Assembly (NCBI GenBank): GCA_030583665.1 | Contig: CP129469.1 | Coordinates: forward strand, 62,001 to 126,000 | Origin: Candidatus Jettenia sp. AMX2 | Lineage (GTDB): Bacteria; Planctomycetota; Brocadiia; Brocadiales; Brocadiaceae | Direction of reading: 5' to 3' | Length of the DNA: 64,000 bases | Part shown: positions 38,246 through 50,540 of the stretch, in pieces | How the letters are laid out: each line of letters opens with the position of its first letter | Numbering within the stretch: the first letter of the stretch is position 1 | The notes under the pieces: model-generated | The model's database searches: none | Told to the model about the DNA's origin: nothing | Seen by the model: only the letters and a program-made list of their open reading frames with translations | Made by a program: the position numbers and the translations under genes

Positions 38246-39616
38246 ATGATTACAAAGGTTACCGATCTTGACCTTGATGCGTTACTGGATCAGGAAACAA
38301 TATCAAGGGAGACAATCACCTACATAAAAGAACAGGTTTATAGCTCGAGAGAGAACCGGGAGGCATTAGAGGAAAAGATTGAGGAGTTAAAACTTTCATT
38401 AAAAAAAGAACATGACAGTACAAATGTAAAAAACCTGACCCTTCTTTTGGGAATCTGTGAGTGGATTTGTGGAAGAATAAAAGAGTCATTGGAACTTTTA
38501 AAAGAAGTGAGATCAAGAAAGATAGCATCATATTATTTGGGAAAATGCTATCAGGAGATGGGTGAATTGAGTTTGTCTTTAGAGTGTTTTGAAAGGGCTA
38601 AAAAAGCGGATGCCGAAGAGTTCGATATAGGTATGGACATTGCCGAAACAAAAAGAATGTCCGGAGATGTTGAAGGTGCATTAAAAATGGTTAAGAATTT
38701 TGTACAGGAACATGAAAACAACGCTGAATTGTATTATCTGTGGGGTCATTGCCTTGACGATCTTGGAGAATATCAAGAGGCATTCAGCAAATACGAACGT
38801 GCGCTTCAAATAGATCCAAATCATGCAAAATCTTTATTCCGTATGGCATTTAATTACGATATAGATGGAGAAGACGAAAAGGCCATAGAATATTACGAGC
38901 GGTGTGCAAAGCAAAAACCTACCTATACGAGTGCATTTATCAACCTTGGGGTGTTATATGAAGATAAAGGTGAATATGAGAATGCAATGTATTGTTTTGA
39001 TACAGTCCTGGATGCAGAACCAACCAATAAAAGGGCGTTGTTATTCTTGAAAGACGTAAAGGCTTCTATAAGTATGTATTACGACGAAGAGATTTCAAAG
39101 AAGCAGGGGAAAGAGAATGAGGTGTTAAATATTCCGATTTCTGATTTTGAACTATCGGTGAGAAGTAAAAATTGTCTGGAAAAGATGAATATTCACACCT
39201 TAAGAGACCTCACGAAAATTGCTGAGGCCGATTTGCTTTCTTTCAAAAATTTTGGAGAAACATCTCTCAACGAGATAAAGATTATTCTGGCACAAAAGGG
39301 GTTGCGTTTAGGGCAAGCCATCGAAAATGATGAAACTGAACTGTTCGGCGTGCTGGGCAAGAAGAGAGAAAAGAGTATGGTACAGACTATTGCAGATCTC
39401 GGACTTTCTACCAGATGTAGAAATATGCTCTGGAAAATCGGTACTGATACGATTGATGACCTTATAACAAAAACCGAAGACGAGTTGAAACAAAAGGGTG
39501 TCAGGCAAAATTATATAGATGAGATAAAGCATAACCTTTTCAGATTTGATTTGAGTTTAAAATCAGATGAAAATCCCGGTGAAGAGGAATACCCGGAAGA
39601 GAATCCTGCTGAATAG
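38246..39616 (+). CDS. TPR protein with two RNA polymerase alpha-CTD-like domains
   Basis: Protein of 456 residues. About 30-290 is TPR (several units such as CLDDLGEYQEAFSKYERALQ). About 295-357 is strongly similar to the RNA polymerase alpha-subunit C-terminal domain, with ELSVRSKNCLEKMNIHTL and LLSFKNFGETSLNEIK, keeping the Arg that binds DNA minor groove at UP elements. About 376-438 is a second, more diverged copy (LGLSTRCRNMLWKIG). Start chosen at the ATG with CCGGAGG upstream. It sits between a DksA-like protein and ruvA. Transcription-linked function is inferred; I know no tested homologue. Confidence 0.8.
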   Translation: MITKVTDLDLDALLDQETISRETITYIKEQVYSSRENREALEEKIEELKLSLKKEHDSTNVKNLTLLLGICEWICGRIKESLELLKEVRSRKIASYYLGKCYQEMGELSLSLECFERAKKADAEEFDIGMDIAETKRMSGDVEGALKMVKNFVQEHENNAELYYLWGHCLDDLGEYQEAFSKYERALQIDPNHAKSLFRMAFNYDIDGEDEKAIEYYERCAKQKPTYTSAFINLGVLYEDKGEYENAMYCFDTVLDAEPTNKRALLFLKDVKASISMYYDEEISKKQGKENEVLNIPISDFELSVRSKNCLEKMNIHTLRDLTKIAEADLLSFKNFGETSLNEIKIILAQKGLRLGQAIENDETELFGVLGKKREKSMVQTIADLGLSTRCRNMLWKIGTDTIDDLITKTEDELKQKGVRQNYIDEIKHNLFRFDLSLKSDENPGEEEYPEENPAE

Positions 39617-39643
39617 TGCTTCTGGTAATCAGGCGATGAATTC

Positions 39644-40234
39644 ATGTTAGAATATATTCGGGGACGAATGATTAGCAAATTGCCCACACAGGTTGTTCTG
39701 GAAGTATCGGGCATTGGTTATCGGTTGCACATTCCCTTGTCTACTTTCGAGAAGATTCCTGACCATGGGGAAGTAACTGTTCATGTCAGGTTATTGATAA
39801 GGGAAGACCAACTAAAGATATATGGCTTTTTAACAGAAGAAGAAAGGGATTTGTTTCAATTATTACTGTCAGTAAATGGCATAGGACCGAATACGGCAAT
39901 TACAATACTTTCCGGCAGTAGCGTCAGTGAAATTAACAATGCCATCATTCACGAAGATGTAAAGACATTGGAAAAGATCAGGGGGGTTGGTAAGAAAACT
40001 GCAGAGCGAATTATTTTGGAATTAAAAGGTGTTATCAAAAAAGATACGATATCAGAACGTTTTCCTATGAATATTCAACAAAGGAAAGTAGTCTCTGATG
40101 CTGTTATGGCTCTCGTATCCTTGGGTTATGGAAGGTCAATAGCTGAAAAAGCAGTGGGTGAGGCAGTAAAAAAGTTAGAAACTGCCGACAACATTGAAGT
40201 GCTTGTGAGAGAAGCCCTGAAATACAAGACTTAA
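39644..40234 (+). CDS. ruvA: Holliday junction branch migration protein RuvA
   Basis: Protein of 196 residues of typical length. Domain I starts MLEYIRGRM; two helix-hairpin-helix motifs lie in domain II (LLSVNGIGPNTAITIL and IRGVGKKTAERIILELK); the C-terminal domain III that contacts RuvB begins near residue 147. It binds the four-way junction and stimulates RuvB. ruvB follows 28 bases downstream. Confidence 0.95.
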   Translation: MLEYIRGRMISKLPTQVVLEVSGIGYRLHIPLSTFEKIPDHGEVTVHVRLLIREDQLKIYGFLTEEERDLFQLLLSVNGIGPNTAITILSGSSVSEINNAIIHEDVKTLEKIRGVGKKTAERIILELKGVIKKDTISERFPMNIQQRKVVSDAVMALVSLGYGRSIAEKAVGEAVKKLETADNIEVLVREALKYKT

Positions 40235-40261
40235 GGGAAGAATTACATTCTGTAAGCCACA

Positions 40262-41302
40262 ATGGCAGGATTTGATATGTCAAGAGAAGGTGTTTTATCC
40301 TCTTCAGCGACAATTGAAGATAAAAATCTTGATGTTGCACTGAGACCAAAACGGCTTAATAATTTTATTGGACAAAATCGAACAAAAGAGAATCTGAGTA
40401 TTTACATCGAAGCTGCAAGGAAGAGAGGGGAGCCTTTAGACCATATCTTATTTTCCGGACCGCCAGGTTTAGGGAAAACAACGCTATCCCAAATCATTGC
40501 AAACGAAGTTAATACTTCTATTATATCAACGTCAGGTCCTATCCTCGATAAGCCGGGCGACCTTGCTGGCATTTTAACAAATCTCCAGGAAGGGGATATT
40601 TTTTTTATTGATGAGATTCACAGGCTTAATCCGGTAGTTGAGGAATATTTGTACTCAGCAATGGAAGATTTTTCAATCGATATCATTATTGACCAAGGAC
40701 CTAAAGCAAGATCGGTTAAGATTAATCTACAAAAGTTTACTCTTATCGGCTCAACAACACGGGAGGGTTTGCTTACCGCCCCTCTTCGCTCGCGCTTTGG
40801 TGTTTTGGAGAAGCTGGAATTTTATCCCTGGACGGATATTTACAAAATTGTGGGTAACTCTGCACGTATTCTGTCTGTTCAAATAGATGAAAAAGGAGCT
40901 GAGACTATCGCCAGGCGGTCTCGAGGCACTCCCAGGATAGCAAACAGGTTTCTCAGGAGGATTCGGGATGTTGCGCAGGTTCGCGGAAATGATATCATCA
41001 ATGAGGAAGTGGCTTTGATGGGACTTGAAATGCTCGGAGTAGATGAAAATGGCCTGAGTGACATGGACCGCAAGATTCTGGAAACAATTATCCGGTATAA
41101 TGGAGGGCCTGTTGGTTTGAAAACGATTGCGGTTTCAGTAAGTGAGGAGGAGGATACAATAGAAGAAGTATATGAGGCTTTTTTAATCCAAAAGGGCTAC
41201 ATGGACAGAACACCAAGGGGAAGGGTTGTAACAGAGCTGGCGTATGAGCATTTAGGGCGTTTGAATCACACAAAGACAAGCATACAGAAAAAGATGTTTT
41301 AA
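40262..41302 (+). CDS. ruvB: Holliday junction DNA helicase RuvB
   Basis: AAA+ ATPase of 346 residues. Walker [11 protein letters not shown], Walker [11 protein letters not shown], sensor I with [13 protein letters not shown] and the C-terminal winged-helix domain with the DxxGL segment DENGLSDMD. It drives branch migration on RuvA-bound junctions. The listed ATG has no visible Shine-Dalgarno; a second ATG 15 bases later has GGCAGGA upstream. ruvC is not adjacent. Confidence 0.95.
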   Translation: MAGFDMSREGVLSSSATIEDKNLDVALRPKRLNNFIGQNRTKENLSIYIEAARKRGEPLDHILFSGPPGLGKTTLSQIIANEVNTSIISTSGPILDKPGDLAGILTNLQEGDIFFIDEIHRLNPVVEEYLYSAMEDFSIDIIIDQGPKARSVKINLQKFTLIGSTTREGLLTAPLRSRFGVLEKLEFYPWTDIYKIVGNSARILSVQIDEKGAETIARRSRGTPRIANRFLRRIRDVAQVRGNDIINEEVALMGLEMLGVDENGLSDMDRKILETIIRYNGGPVGLKTIAVSVSEEEDTIEEVYEAFLIQKGYMDRTPRGRVVTELAYEHLGRLNHTKTSIQKKMF

Positions 41303-41314
41303 GAGTGTATTCTT

Positions 41315-41896
41315 ATGAATTTGTTACTGCATATTTGCTGTGCATGCTGTTTATGCGCGCCGTTAAACGAGCTAAGAAAAGAAGGTTTTCAGGTAACGGG
41401 TCTCTTTTATAACCCAAATATACATCCATTCCTGGAATTCAGGAAAAGAATAAAAGCATTGAGGGTTTTTCAGGAGAGCGATTCCATTCCTGTAATTTAT
41501 AACGAGGGATATGGCATACGTGAATACCTAAAAAATGTTAATTATGAGGGAGATGACCGGTGTGCTGATTGTTATGCACTGCGTTTAAAATTTACAGTGG
41601 AGTACTCAAAAAAAAACGGATTTGATGCCTTTACCTCAACAATGCTCTTTAGTATTTATCAGGATCACAGGCAACTGAAAATGATCTCTGAGAATTTATC
41701 GGAAAAGTACGGGGTTAGTTTTCTTTACCGTGATTACCGTTATTTGTCTGAATGCAGCCATATGATGGCTAAAAAGAAAATGATATACCGGCAGGGTTAT
41801 TGTGGCTGCGTTTTTAGTGAGTACGAACGTTACAGAGACACTACACGGGAGTTATATAAAGGTAATAAGGAAGAGCTACGGGAATTCTACAAATGA
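41315..41896 (+). CDS. queH: Epoxyqueuosine reductase QueH
   Basis: Protein of 193 residues with the DUF208 cysteine pattern: HICCACCLCAPL at the N-terminus, RCADCYALRL in the middle and GYCGCVFSE near the end. QueH is the non-QueG enzyme that reduces epoxyqueuosine to queuosine in tRNA using Fe-S chemistry. A tRNA-guanine transglycosylase gene is only about 1.3 kb downstream in the same direction, consistent with one pathway. Its ATG follows the ruvB stop by 12 bases. Confidence 0.9.
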   Translation: MNLLLHICCACCLCAPLNELRKEGFQVTGLFYNPNIHPFLEFRKRIKALRVFQESDSIPVIYNEGYGIREYLKNVNYEGDDRCADCYALRLKFTVEYSKKNGFDAFTSTMLFSIYQDHRQLKMISENLSEKYGVSFLYRDYRYLSECSHMMAKKKMIYRQGYCGCVFSEYERYRDTTRELYKGNKEELREFYK

Positions 41897-41952
41897 ATCA
41901 CGGTAATATGGAATGAAATAATCACTTTGCATAATTTTGGTGTACGGAAATC

Positions 41953-44276
<2,324 letters not shown>

Positions 44277-44308
44277 GTTTTCAATATAATTTCAATGAGG
44301 AGATGGAT

Positions 44309-44674
44309 ATGTTTTTCTTACTAGAGGCAACTGGTAAACAATCAGCACCAGGCGGCATGTTGTCATTACTGCTTCCCTTTATACTAATGTTTGTTGTAAT
44401 GTACTTTTTGATTTTAAGACCCCAGAAAAAAAGAGAAAAGGACCGTAAGGAACTATTGTCCAGAATCAGAAAAGGCGATAGGGTGGTAACGGCAGGCGGA
44501 ATCCATGGGGTTATTATATCGGTGCGGGAACATGAGGTTATACTCCGCATAGACGATTCTAAAGATATAAAAATCAAGGTTGACAGGACTGCAATCGCTA
44601 CGGTATTGGAAGCATCTTACGATGATGCTGAAGAGCCGAAGGTGATCCTAAAGGAAAGTAAAGAGCCAAAATAG
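44309..44674 (+). CDS. yajC: Preprotein translocase subunit YajC
   Basis: About 121 residues with one N-terminal transmembrane helix (SLLLPFILMFVVMYFLILRPQKKR) and the YajC DUF domain with GDRVVTAGGIHGVI. It associates with SecDF. The ATG at this position has AGGAG six bases upstream; an ATG two codons earlier touches the Shine-Dalgarno. It lies 32 bases after tgt and 69 bases before secDF. Confidence 0.92.
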   Translation: MFFLLEATGKQSAPGGMLSLLLPFILMFVVMYFLILRPQKKREKDRKELLSRIRKGDRVVTAGGIHGVIISVREHEVILRIDDSKDIKIKVDRTAIATVLEASYDDAEEPKVILKESKEPK

Positions 44675-44743
44675 ATTTATTTAATGGTTACAAGAATTTT
44701 TATAATTAACGGAAAGGAAAGGTAGCCTGTTGAGGAGGAATAC

Positions 44744-47700
44744 ATGGCGAAAAATTTAAGGTGGAGGATACCGCTTGTTTTGGCAGTTATTGCTATTAGC
44801 ATAATGATTCTGTATCCACCATCAGAAAAGGTTTTAATAAAAGAACAAGTTAAGGAGGTTGATGGCAGGGTTGTAGATAGTACTATCCTGGAAAAATCCT
44901 GGATGCGACTTTTCGTCAGAGATCCGGTTGTGAGAGAGACGATTGTAAAAGAAGATACCGATGAAGAAGGCAGAAAACTACGCAGCAAAATCGTTGAGCA
45001 TGTATCCAAAGGTAAGGTTAAGCTTGGGTTAGACCTCAAAGGTGGTTCCGAACTGCTTTATCGGGTGAGAGTGGATGAAAAAGAAGACCGCCCTGGAATT
45101 ACCAATGAAATTATTGAGGTATTAAAAAAGAGAATAGACCCCCAGGGGATCATGGAATATAGGATTCAGGAGCAGGGTACCCATCGTATACTCATTCAAG
45201 TTCCGGGTGCAACGAGAACGGAAATAGAAAATTTAAAAGAACGGATTACCCGGCTCGGCAAGCTTGAGTTTCGGTTAGCGGCCAGTATCGATAGCTCCGA
45301 ATACAGAGACGCATTGGAAGGCAGACAGGTACCAGGCTATTACAAACACTGGCTACGAAAGAAAAGAGGGGAAGAAGGTGAAGCGGGTAAATGGTATCTG
45401 GTCCAAAATAAAGTAGCAATTTCCGGAGAGCATCTGTCAAGGATATATGCTGAACGTAAGGGTATCGAACCTGTTGTTGGTTTTGAATTTGATGCTGTTG
45501 GCAGATCCAAATTCGGACAAATTACGGAGCGTAACATCGGTAAGCCCCTGGCTATTATCCTGGATGGCATTCTCTATTCCGCACCGGTGATACGTGACCG
45601 TATCCCAGGGTCGGGAATCATTGAGGGAAATTTTACCCAGGATGAGGTAAATGAACTTATTGCTATAATGCGTGCCGGAAGTCTTCCGGCAGACCTTGAA
45701 ATGGAAATGGAAACCATGGTAGGGCCTAGCCTGGGCCGGGATTCCATCAACAGAGGATTGTTAGCTGGTGCTATTGGTGGCGCATTTGTTCTTTTTTTTA
45801 TTGGAACCTATTATCTCGGGATTGGATGGGTTGCCAACTTTGCAAATGTGCTGAACGTCTTTCTTGTTGTCGCGGCAATGGTATTGCTCAATGCCACCCT
45901 TACACTTCCCGGCATAGCAGGTCTTGTTCTTATCCTCGGTATGGGAATTGACTCCAATGTCCTTATTTTCGAAAGAATTCGTGAAGAGAGAGCGAAGGGA
46001 AAGCCTGTTCGTGCAGCGATAAAGGCCGGGTACGAAAAGGCATTCTCTGCTATTTTCGATTCTAATATTACCACCCTGATTACCGGAATCATCCTCGCCG
46101 CTGTCGGCACAGGACCCGCAAAGGGATTTGCATGGACTTTAATCCTGGGTATGATTATCAATTTGTTCACTGCTGTTTTTGTGACACGGGTTATCTACGA
46201 GCTGTTTATTGATTTAAACTGGATAAAGAATTTTTCAATGTTTAAAATCATTGGCGTTCCCCGGATAAAGTTTCTTAATTACCGGTTTGTCATATCTGTT
46301 ATTTCGGGTATATGCGTTATTGGCGGATTAACGGTGTTTACCCTTCGTGGAAACAAGAAATATGATATTGATTTTACCGGTGGTACCTTGGTTCATTTGC
46401 ATCTCGATAGTCCGGTTCATCCCGGATTCATAAGGAATGCACTTGCTGAGGCAAGTTATAAGGAAGCTGAAGTCCAGAGTATTTGGTCCGGAGAGGATTT
46501 AACCCCGTATGCACAAACATCGGATGAGTTTGGTATCCGGATAAAAGAACTGAACGATGAAAAGATAAAGGAGAAAATAACAGGAGACATTAATGGTGAA
46601 TTGGATAAGCTTGGATTATTTGCTGGGATTGATTTTGCGGGGCCAACGAGCTTTAATCTTGCTTTACAGAGACCAGTAGATGAAAAATCTATCCGCAATA
46701 TTTTTAAAACAGCAGGGTATAGCGATGAAGATTTAGTTTCATTTATACCTGTTGATCAGCCTTCGAAAAAATATTTAATGAGCATAAGAGGATGGGAAGA
46801 TAGTAAAAGGCGTTCAATTGTTGCAAATGCTATTGCTGATGGTCTGAAAAATATTTTACTATTTCACGATATATCCATAACAATGGCCGAAATCACTGAA
46901 ATGGTTTCAGGCAAGGATATGAACATGGCTCCGCCGAAACCTTTTCTGGATATAGAAACAAATGTCCCGATAGAGCCGGAAATTTTGAATTTTGAGTTGG
47001 ACAGAATGGGTTTTTTTGATGTCGCCGTGAAACAACAGCAGGGCTCCGGAAGGATACGTTCGAACAGGCTGAGGATCGAGGGACCAAGGTCAAATTTACA
47101 AAACATAAAACAGAATCTGACAGGGCGTATTTCGCTTCCAGGTATTTCTGTCAGAGATGATGCTTTTCAAATAGACTTAAAAGAGCCTGTTACAAAAAAA
47201 GATTTTACCGATAGGATTGCCGCAATCAGACCTGTCAGAGATGTAGTAAAGAGTGTTTATGCACTTGATGCTCCGGCACAATTATTTGCCGTACAGCTAC
47301 GGCCACTGACTGCTGCAAAGGTGCAGGAAAAGATTCAGGAAGATATTATAAATAAATTTAAAGACAGGCTGCATAAAGAAAGAATAGATGTTTCTTTTCG
47401 GTTTGTTAAAAATATTTCAGAAGATAGGATGGCACGTGGTACAGAAGCAACCGGTACGGATTACCTGCCTCCTTTTTCAACAACGGACGCGGATCAGAAA
47501 GAAATGTCAAATCAGGTACAGATTCTTATGACACTCTCAAAACCCTTAACAAAGGAGGTTCTTGAAACGGTACTTGCATCTGCCGGATATCCGAATATTC
47601 TTGAGCAGGGACTTGAAGAAGGGAGAGAATACAAGGCCGTTCATCTTATCCTTGATACTCAGAAATCAGAAACGGTAAAGAAAACCTTGATGGACGCATT

Positions 47701-48331
47701 TGAAATACCTCAGCCGTTGAAAAGAATAGTAAGTATTGGCTCAACTGTTGCGAACGAAATGAAGGGACGGGCAATACTTGCCATCCTTTTCTCTTTTGTT
47801 GCAACAATATTATATGTTTGGTTTCGTTTCGGAGATTTTAAATTTGGCTCATCTGCAATTGTTGCCGTTATTCATGATATATTGATAGCCCTGGGGGCGG
47901 TTGCTGTAGCAGACTATTTGTTTGGGAATATGAAAATCGACAGCGCCATGGTGGCGGCATTCCTCACCGTAGTCGGATATTCCCTGAATGACACGATTAT
48001 TATTTTTGACAGAATCAGGGAAAATATGGGAGGGAGAGGGAAAATACTTACCGCCCAACTGATTAATGAGAGCATTAATCAGACATTAGGAAGGACGATT
48101 TTAACAAGTTTCACAACTATAGGCGTGCTGCTTTCACTGTTTTTCCTGGGAGGACCTGAAATTCATGGGTTTGCATTTGTAATGTTGGTAGGTATTATTG
48201 TCGGTACCTACTCAACAATATTTATTGCTTGTCCTATGCTGCTCGGATGGGAAGGGTTCTCAGGCAGTGAGAAACTGCCACAACAGGTTTCTTCAACAAA
48301 GGGGAAAGAACCAACAGGGAAAAGCAGATAA
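44744..48331 (+). CDS. secDF: SecDF fusion, with greatly expanded SecF-side periplasmic domain
   Basis: Protein of 1195 residues fusing SecD and SecF. The SecD part has the first TM, the P1-head region and the RND helices (AGAIGGAFVLFFIGTYYLGI, GIDSNVLIFERI near residue 402). The SecF part starts with a TM near residues 514-534, then DFTGGTLVHL, and SIGSTVANEMKGRAILAIL at about 997, with final RND helices including NDTIIIFDRI. The SecF periplasmic segment is about 470 residues instead of about 130. It contains five copies of a short alpha-beta unit aligned on Pro557, Pro644, Pro742, Pro815 and Pro934. The protein pulls translocating polypeptides out of SecYEG with proton energy. Confidence 0.93.
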   Translation: MAKNLRWRIPLVLAVIAISIMILYPPSEKVLIKEQVKEVDGRVVDSTILEKSWMRLFVRDPVVRETIVKEDTDEEGRKLRSKIVEHVSKGKVKLGLDLKGGSELLYRVRVDEKEDRPGITNEIIEVLKKRIDPQGIMEYRIQEQGTHRILIQVPGATRTEIENLKERITRLGKLEFRLAASIDSSEYRDALEGRQVPGYYKHWLRKKRGEEGEAGKWYLVQNKVAISGEHLSRIYAERKGIEPVVGFEFDAVGRSKFGQITERNIGKPLAIILDGILYSAPVIRDRIPGSGIIEGNFTQDEVNELIAIMRAGSLPADLEMEMETMVGPSLGRDSINRGLLAGAIGGAFVLFFIGTYYLGIGWVANFANVLNVFLVVAAMVLLNATLTLPGIAGLVLILGMGIDSNVLIFERIREERAKGKPVRAAIKAGYEKAFSAIFDSNITTLITGIILAAVGTGPAKGFAWTLILGMIINLFTAVFVTRVIYELFIDLNWIKNFSMFKIIGVPRIKFLNYRFVISVISGICVIGGLTVFTLRGNKKYDIDFTGGTLVHLHLDSPVHPGFIRNALAEASYKEAEVQSIWSGEDLTPYAQTSDEFGIRIKELNDEKIKEKITGDINGELDKLGLFAGIDFAGPTSFNLALQRPVDEKSIRNIFKTAGYSDEDLVSFIPVDQPSKKYLMSIRGWEDSKRRSIVANAIADGLKNILLFHDISITMAEITEMVSGKDMNMAPPKPFLDIETNVPIEPEILNFELDRMGFFDVAVKQQQGSGRIRSNRLRIEGPRSNLQNIKQNLTGRISLPGISVRDDAFQIDLKEPVTKKDFTDRIAAIRPVRDVVKSVYALDAPAQLFAVQLRPLTAAKVQEKIQEDIINKFKDRLHKERIDVSFRFVKNISEDRMARGTEATGTDYLPPFSTTDADQKEMSNQVQILMTLSKPLTKEVLETVLASAGYPNILEQGLEEGREYKAVHLILDTQKSETVKKTLMDAFEIPQPLKRIVSIGSTVANEMKGRAILAILFSFVATILYVWFRFGDFKFGSSAIVAVIHDILIALGAVAVADYLFGNMKIDSAMVAAFLTVVGYSLNDTIIIFDRIRENMGGRGKILTAQLINESINQTLGRTILTSFTTIGVLLSLFFLGGPEIHGFAFVMLVGIIVGTYSTIFIACPMLLGWEGFSGSEKLPQQVSSTKGKEPTGKSR

Positions 48332-48384
48332 TTAGCTTTTTTCGTTGCATTACTTTATAACTCTTCGTGAAGGAATAAAAAGGA

Positions 48385-49185
48385 ATGAAAAAAGATGTGC
48401 AGGTCGGTGTAATCTTAGGGATAATTATCCTGGCGATCATAGGGGTATTCCTGAGCACGAGAACTACCGTAAAAGAACCTGTTATTTATATCCCTGTGAC
48501 AGAGGATAAACAGGCCAGCATATTGGATATAGACGACTTGCCGCTGGATTCTCCCGGCGATACCTCAGGGGCTTTCGTAGATGTTACATCAGCTCCCCGG
48601 GATGCGAGACAAAGAAAGGCCGCTGTTGCGGATGCAACAAAAAATGAAATGAAAGATATTGTTATTGAAGGTAACTGGCAGAAAGCAAAGGATGAAGAGA
48701 TAATACAGGATAATTGGAGAGCTATTTATTCGGAAGATGTCAGAATGCCTGCCACAAGATTTCAGATACACAAGGTTCAGCCCGGTGAAGACCTTTCTAA
48801 AATAGCAAGAAGATATTACGGAGATGTATCTAAATGGTCAACTATTTACAACGCCAACCGGGATAAAATTCAGGATCATAATTTTCTTAGAGTAGGTACC
48901 GAACTTGTGATTCCTGGTATTGATATCCAGGAAGAAAAAAAAGTATCACAACAACCAAGATTGGAAACTACCCCCCCCTCGCTTTCTCAGGTAGTAGAAG
49001 TAGAAAGTGCAAAACCAGCCGGAAGAATACATGTCGTCCAGCAGGGCGATTCAATTTATAAACTTGCTGTTAAATATTACAATGACGGTACAAAATGGAA
49101 TAAAATACTGGAAGCGAACAAAAAGGTTATAAAGGATCCAAAATCTATAAGAATTGGGCAAGAATTAATTATACCGGAACTTTAA
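48385..49185 (+). CDS. Membrane-anchored protein with two LysM domains
   Basis: Protein of 266 residues. An N-terminal helix (VQVGVILGIIILAIIGVFLSTR) anchors it in the inner membrane. A low-complexity linker follows. Two LysM domains are near residues 128-176 (VQPGEDLSKIARRYYGD) and 212-266 (VQQGDSIYKLAVKYYND). LysM binds peptidoglycan, so it may tether a wall-linked complex. It is 53 bases after secDF and 10 bases before the propeller gene, likely the same operon. Confidence 0.87.
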   Translation: MKKDVQVGVILGIIILAIIGVFLSTRTTVKEPVIYIPVTEDKQASILDIDDLPLDSPGDTSGAFVDVTSAPRDARQRKAAVADATKNEMKDIVIEGNWQKAKDEEIIQDNWRAIYSEDVRMPATRFQIHKVQPGEDLSKIARRYYGDVSKWSTIYNANRDKIQDHNFLRVGTELVIPGIDIQEEKKVSQQPRLETTPPSLSQVVEVESAKPAGRIHVVQQGDSIYKLAVKYYNDGTKWNKILEANKKVIKDPKSIRIGQELIIPEL

Positions 49186-49207
49186 TACTGAAGGAGTGCA
49201 ATTATTT

Positions 49208-50353
49208 ATGAAGATAAGGAATATTTCCTTTTGGGTAAGCCGCCCTTTCTATTATCTGACAGCAACTCTGTTCCTGGCATATACGATGCTGTGTCTTCCC
49301 GCTCTGTACGCGCAAAGTAGCAAAGAAAATTTCCCACTGTATAAACATGATTTACAAAGAACGGGGAATACGGCGTTTTCAGGCCCCTCCGATGGTAACG
49401 TGAAATGGAGTATTTCCAGTTCCGGAGAGATCTGGTCATCGCCGGTTGTGGATTCAAAGGGGATTATCTATGTAGGAAGTACCGATGGTAATTTACTGGC
49501 TGTAAACGAGGATGGAAAAGTAATTTGGGCCTTTAAAGCAGCCGTGGAAATTCTTGCTTCTCCGGCAGTTGACGCAAATGGTACCGTTTATTTTGGTTCC
49601 GTTGATGGAAAATTTTATGCTGTCAATCCTGATGGTAAACTGAAATGGAAATTCCAGGCAAGGGCAGCCATTCACTCATCAGCTGCTGTTGATAAAAATG
49701 GCAATGTATATTTTGGTTCCTACGATGGGAAAGTGTATGCGGTTGGTTCTAACGGAAGGCTTTTGTGGAGCTATGCTGCAGATGCGCCTATTATGACCTC
49801 CTCTCCTGCCATAGGGCAGGATAATACTGTCTATATTGGTTCCTGGGATAAGCATGTGTATGCTTTAAATCCGGAGGGAACGCTGAAGTGGCGTTATGAA
49901 ACCGAAGGTAAGGTTGATGCTACTCCTACGGTCGGCGCTGATTGTATTTATATTGCAAGTGTGGGGGGGAAGCTGTATGCCATTCGCTTTGACGGTACCT
50001 TGAAATGGGTTTTTGATCTCGGTAGCAGGGTGCACTCTTCGCCTGCAATCGATGCAGAAGAAACTTGCTACATCGGAACACAGGGGAATGTCCTGTGTTC
50101 CGTAAGAAAGGATGGATCCCTGAAATGGAGGTTTAAAACATCGGGATCTGTTACAGCAGCCCCTGTAATTGATACGAATGGCGTTGTTTACATAGGAGAC
50201 TGGGACGGTAGGTTGTATGCCATTCAGAACGATGGATCTCTGAAGTGGAGTGCAACTCTTGGAAATGCATTACTTTCCTCCCCTGCGATCGATACAAAAA
50301 ATAACCTGTATATTGGTTGTGTTGACTGGAGGCTTTACGCAATAGGTCAATAG
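49208..50353 (+). CDS. Exported PQQ-type beta-propeller protein
   Basis: Protein of 381 residues. Signal peptide (LTATLFLAYTMLCLPALYAQS) is followed by about eight propeller repeats of the type S-x-D-G-x-L-x-A-V-N-x-D-G-K-x-x-W-x-F. The blades lack the PQQ-binding tryptophan-docking network, so it is a PQQ-like propeller without evident cofactor. Similar proteins include BamB-type assembly factors. The start is uncertain: GTG immediately after the AAGGA motif, or the ATG four codons later, which I prefer because it gives a clean signal peptide. Periplasmic or surface location is inferred. Confidence 0.82.
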   Translation: MKIRNISFWVSRPFYYLTATLFLAYTMLCLPALYAQSSKENFPLYKHDLQRTGNTAFSGPSDGNVKWSISSSGEIWSSPVVDSKGIIYVGSTDGNLLAVNEDGKVIWAFKAAVEILASPAVDANGTVYFGSVDGKFYAVNPDGKLKWKFQARAAIHSSAAVDKNGNVYFGSYDGKVYAVGSNGRLLWSYAADAPIMTSSPAIGQDNTVYIGSWDKHVYALNPEGTLKWRYETEGKVDATPTVGADCIYIASVGGKLYAIRFDGTLKWVFDLGSRVHSSPAIDAEETCYIGTQGNVLCSVRKDGSLKWRFKTSGSVTAAPVIDTNGVVYIGDWDGRLYAIQNDGSLKWSATLGNALLSSPAIDTKNNLYIGCVDWRLYAIGQ

Positions 50354-50488
50354 CATTGCGGTTTTACAGATATTCCATACTACAATCCATCAACTTCTTG
50401 TTTTTTGTGCTTGTTTTTAAAAAATGCATAACCGTAAGACATTAATTAGATGAGGCTTACGTAAAGTTTGGAGCATTGGGTTTTTGTT

Positions 50489-50535
50489 ATTTGAAATTGT
50501 TTCGTATTTCGAATTTGGCTGCGGCAAAAGGCCGC
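50489..50535 (+). repeat. 47-bp exact repeat, copy 1
   Basis: Identical to the copy at 50754-50800. It ends in a small hairpin, TGCGGC with GCCGCA around AAAAG. Non-coding, probably a dispersed repeat. The wider stretch 50354-51047 has no convincing gene; it holds this repeat, palindromic repeats, a nested hairpin and the ahbC promoter. Confidence 0.85.
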
Positions 50536-50540
50536 ACCAA

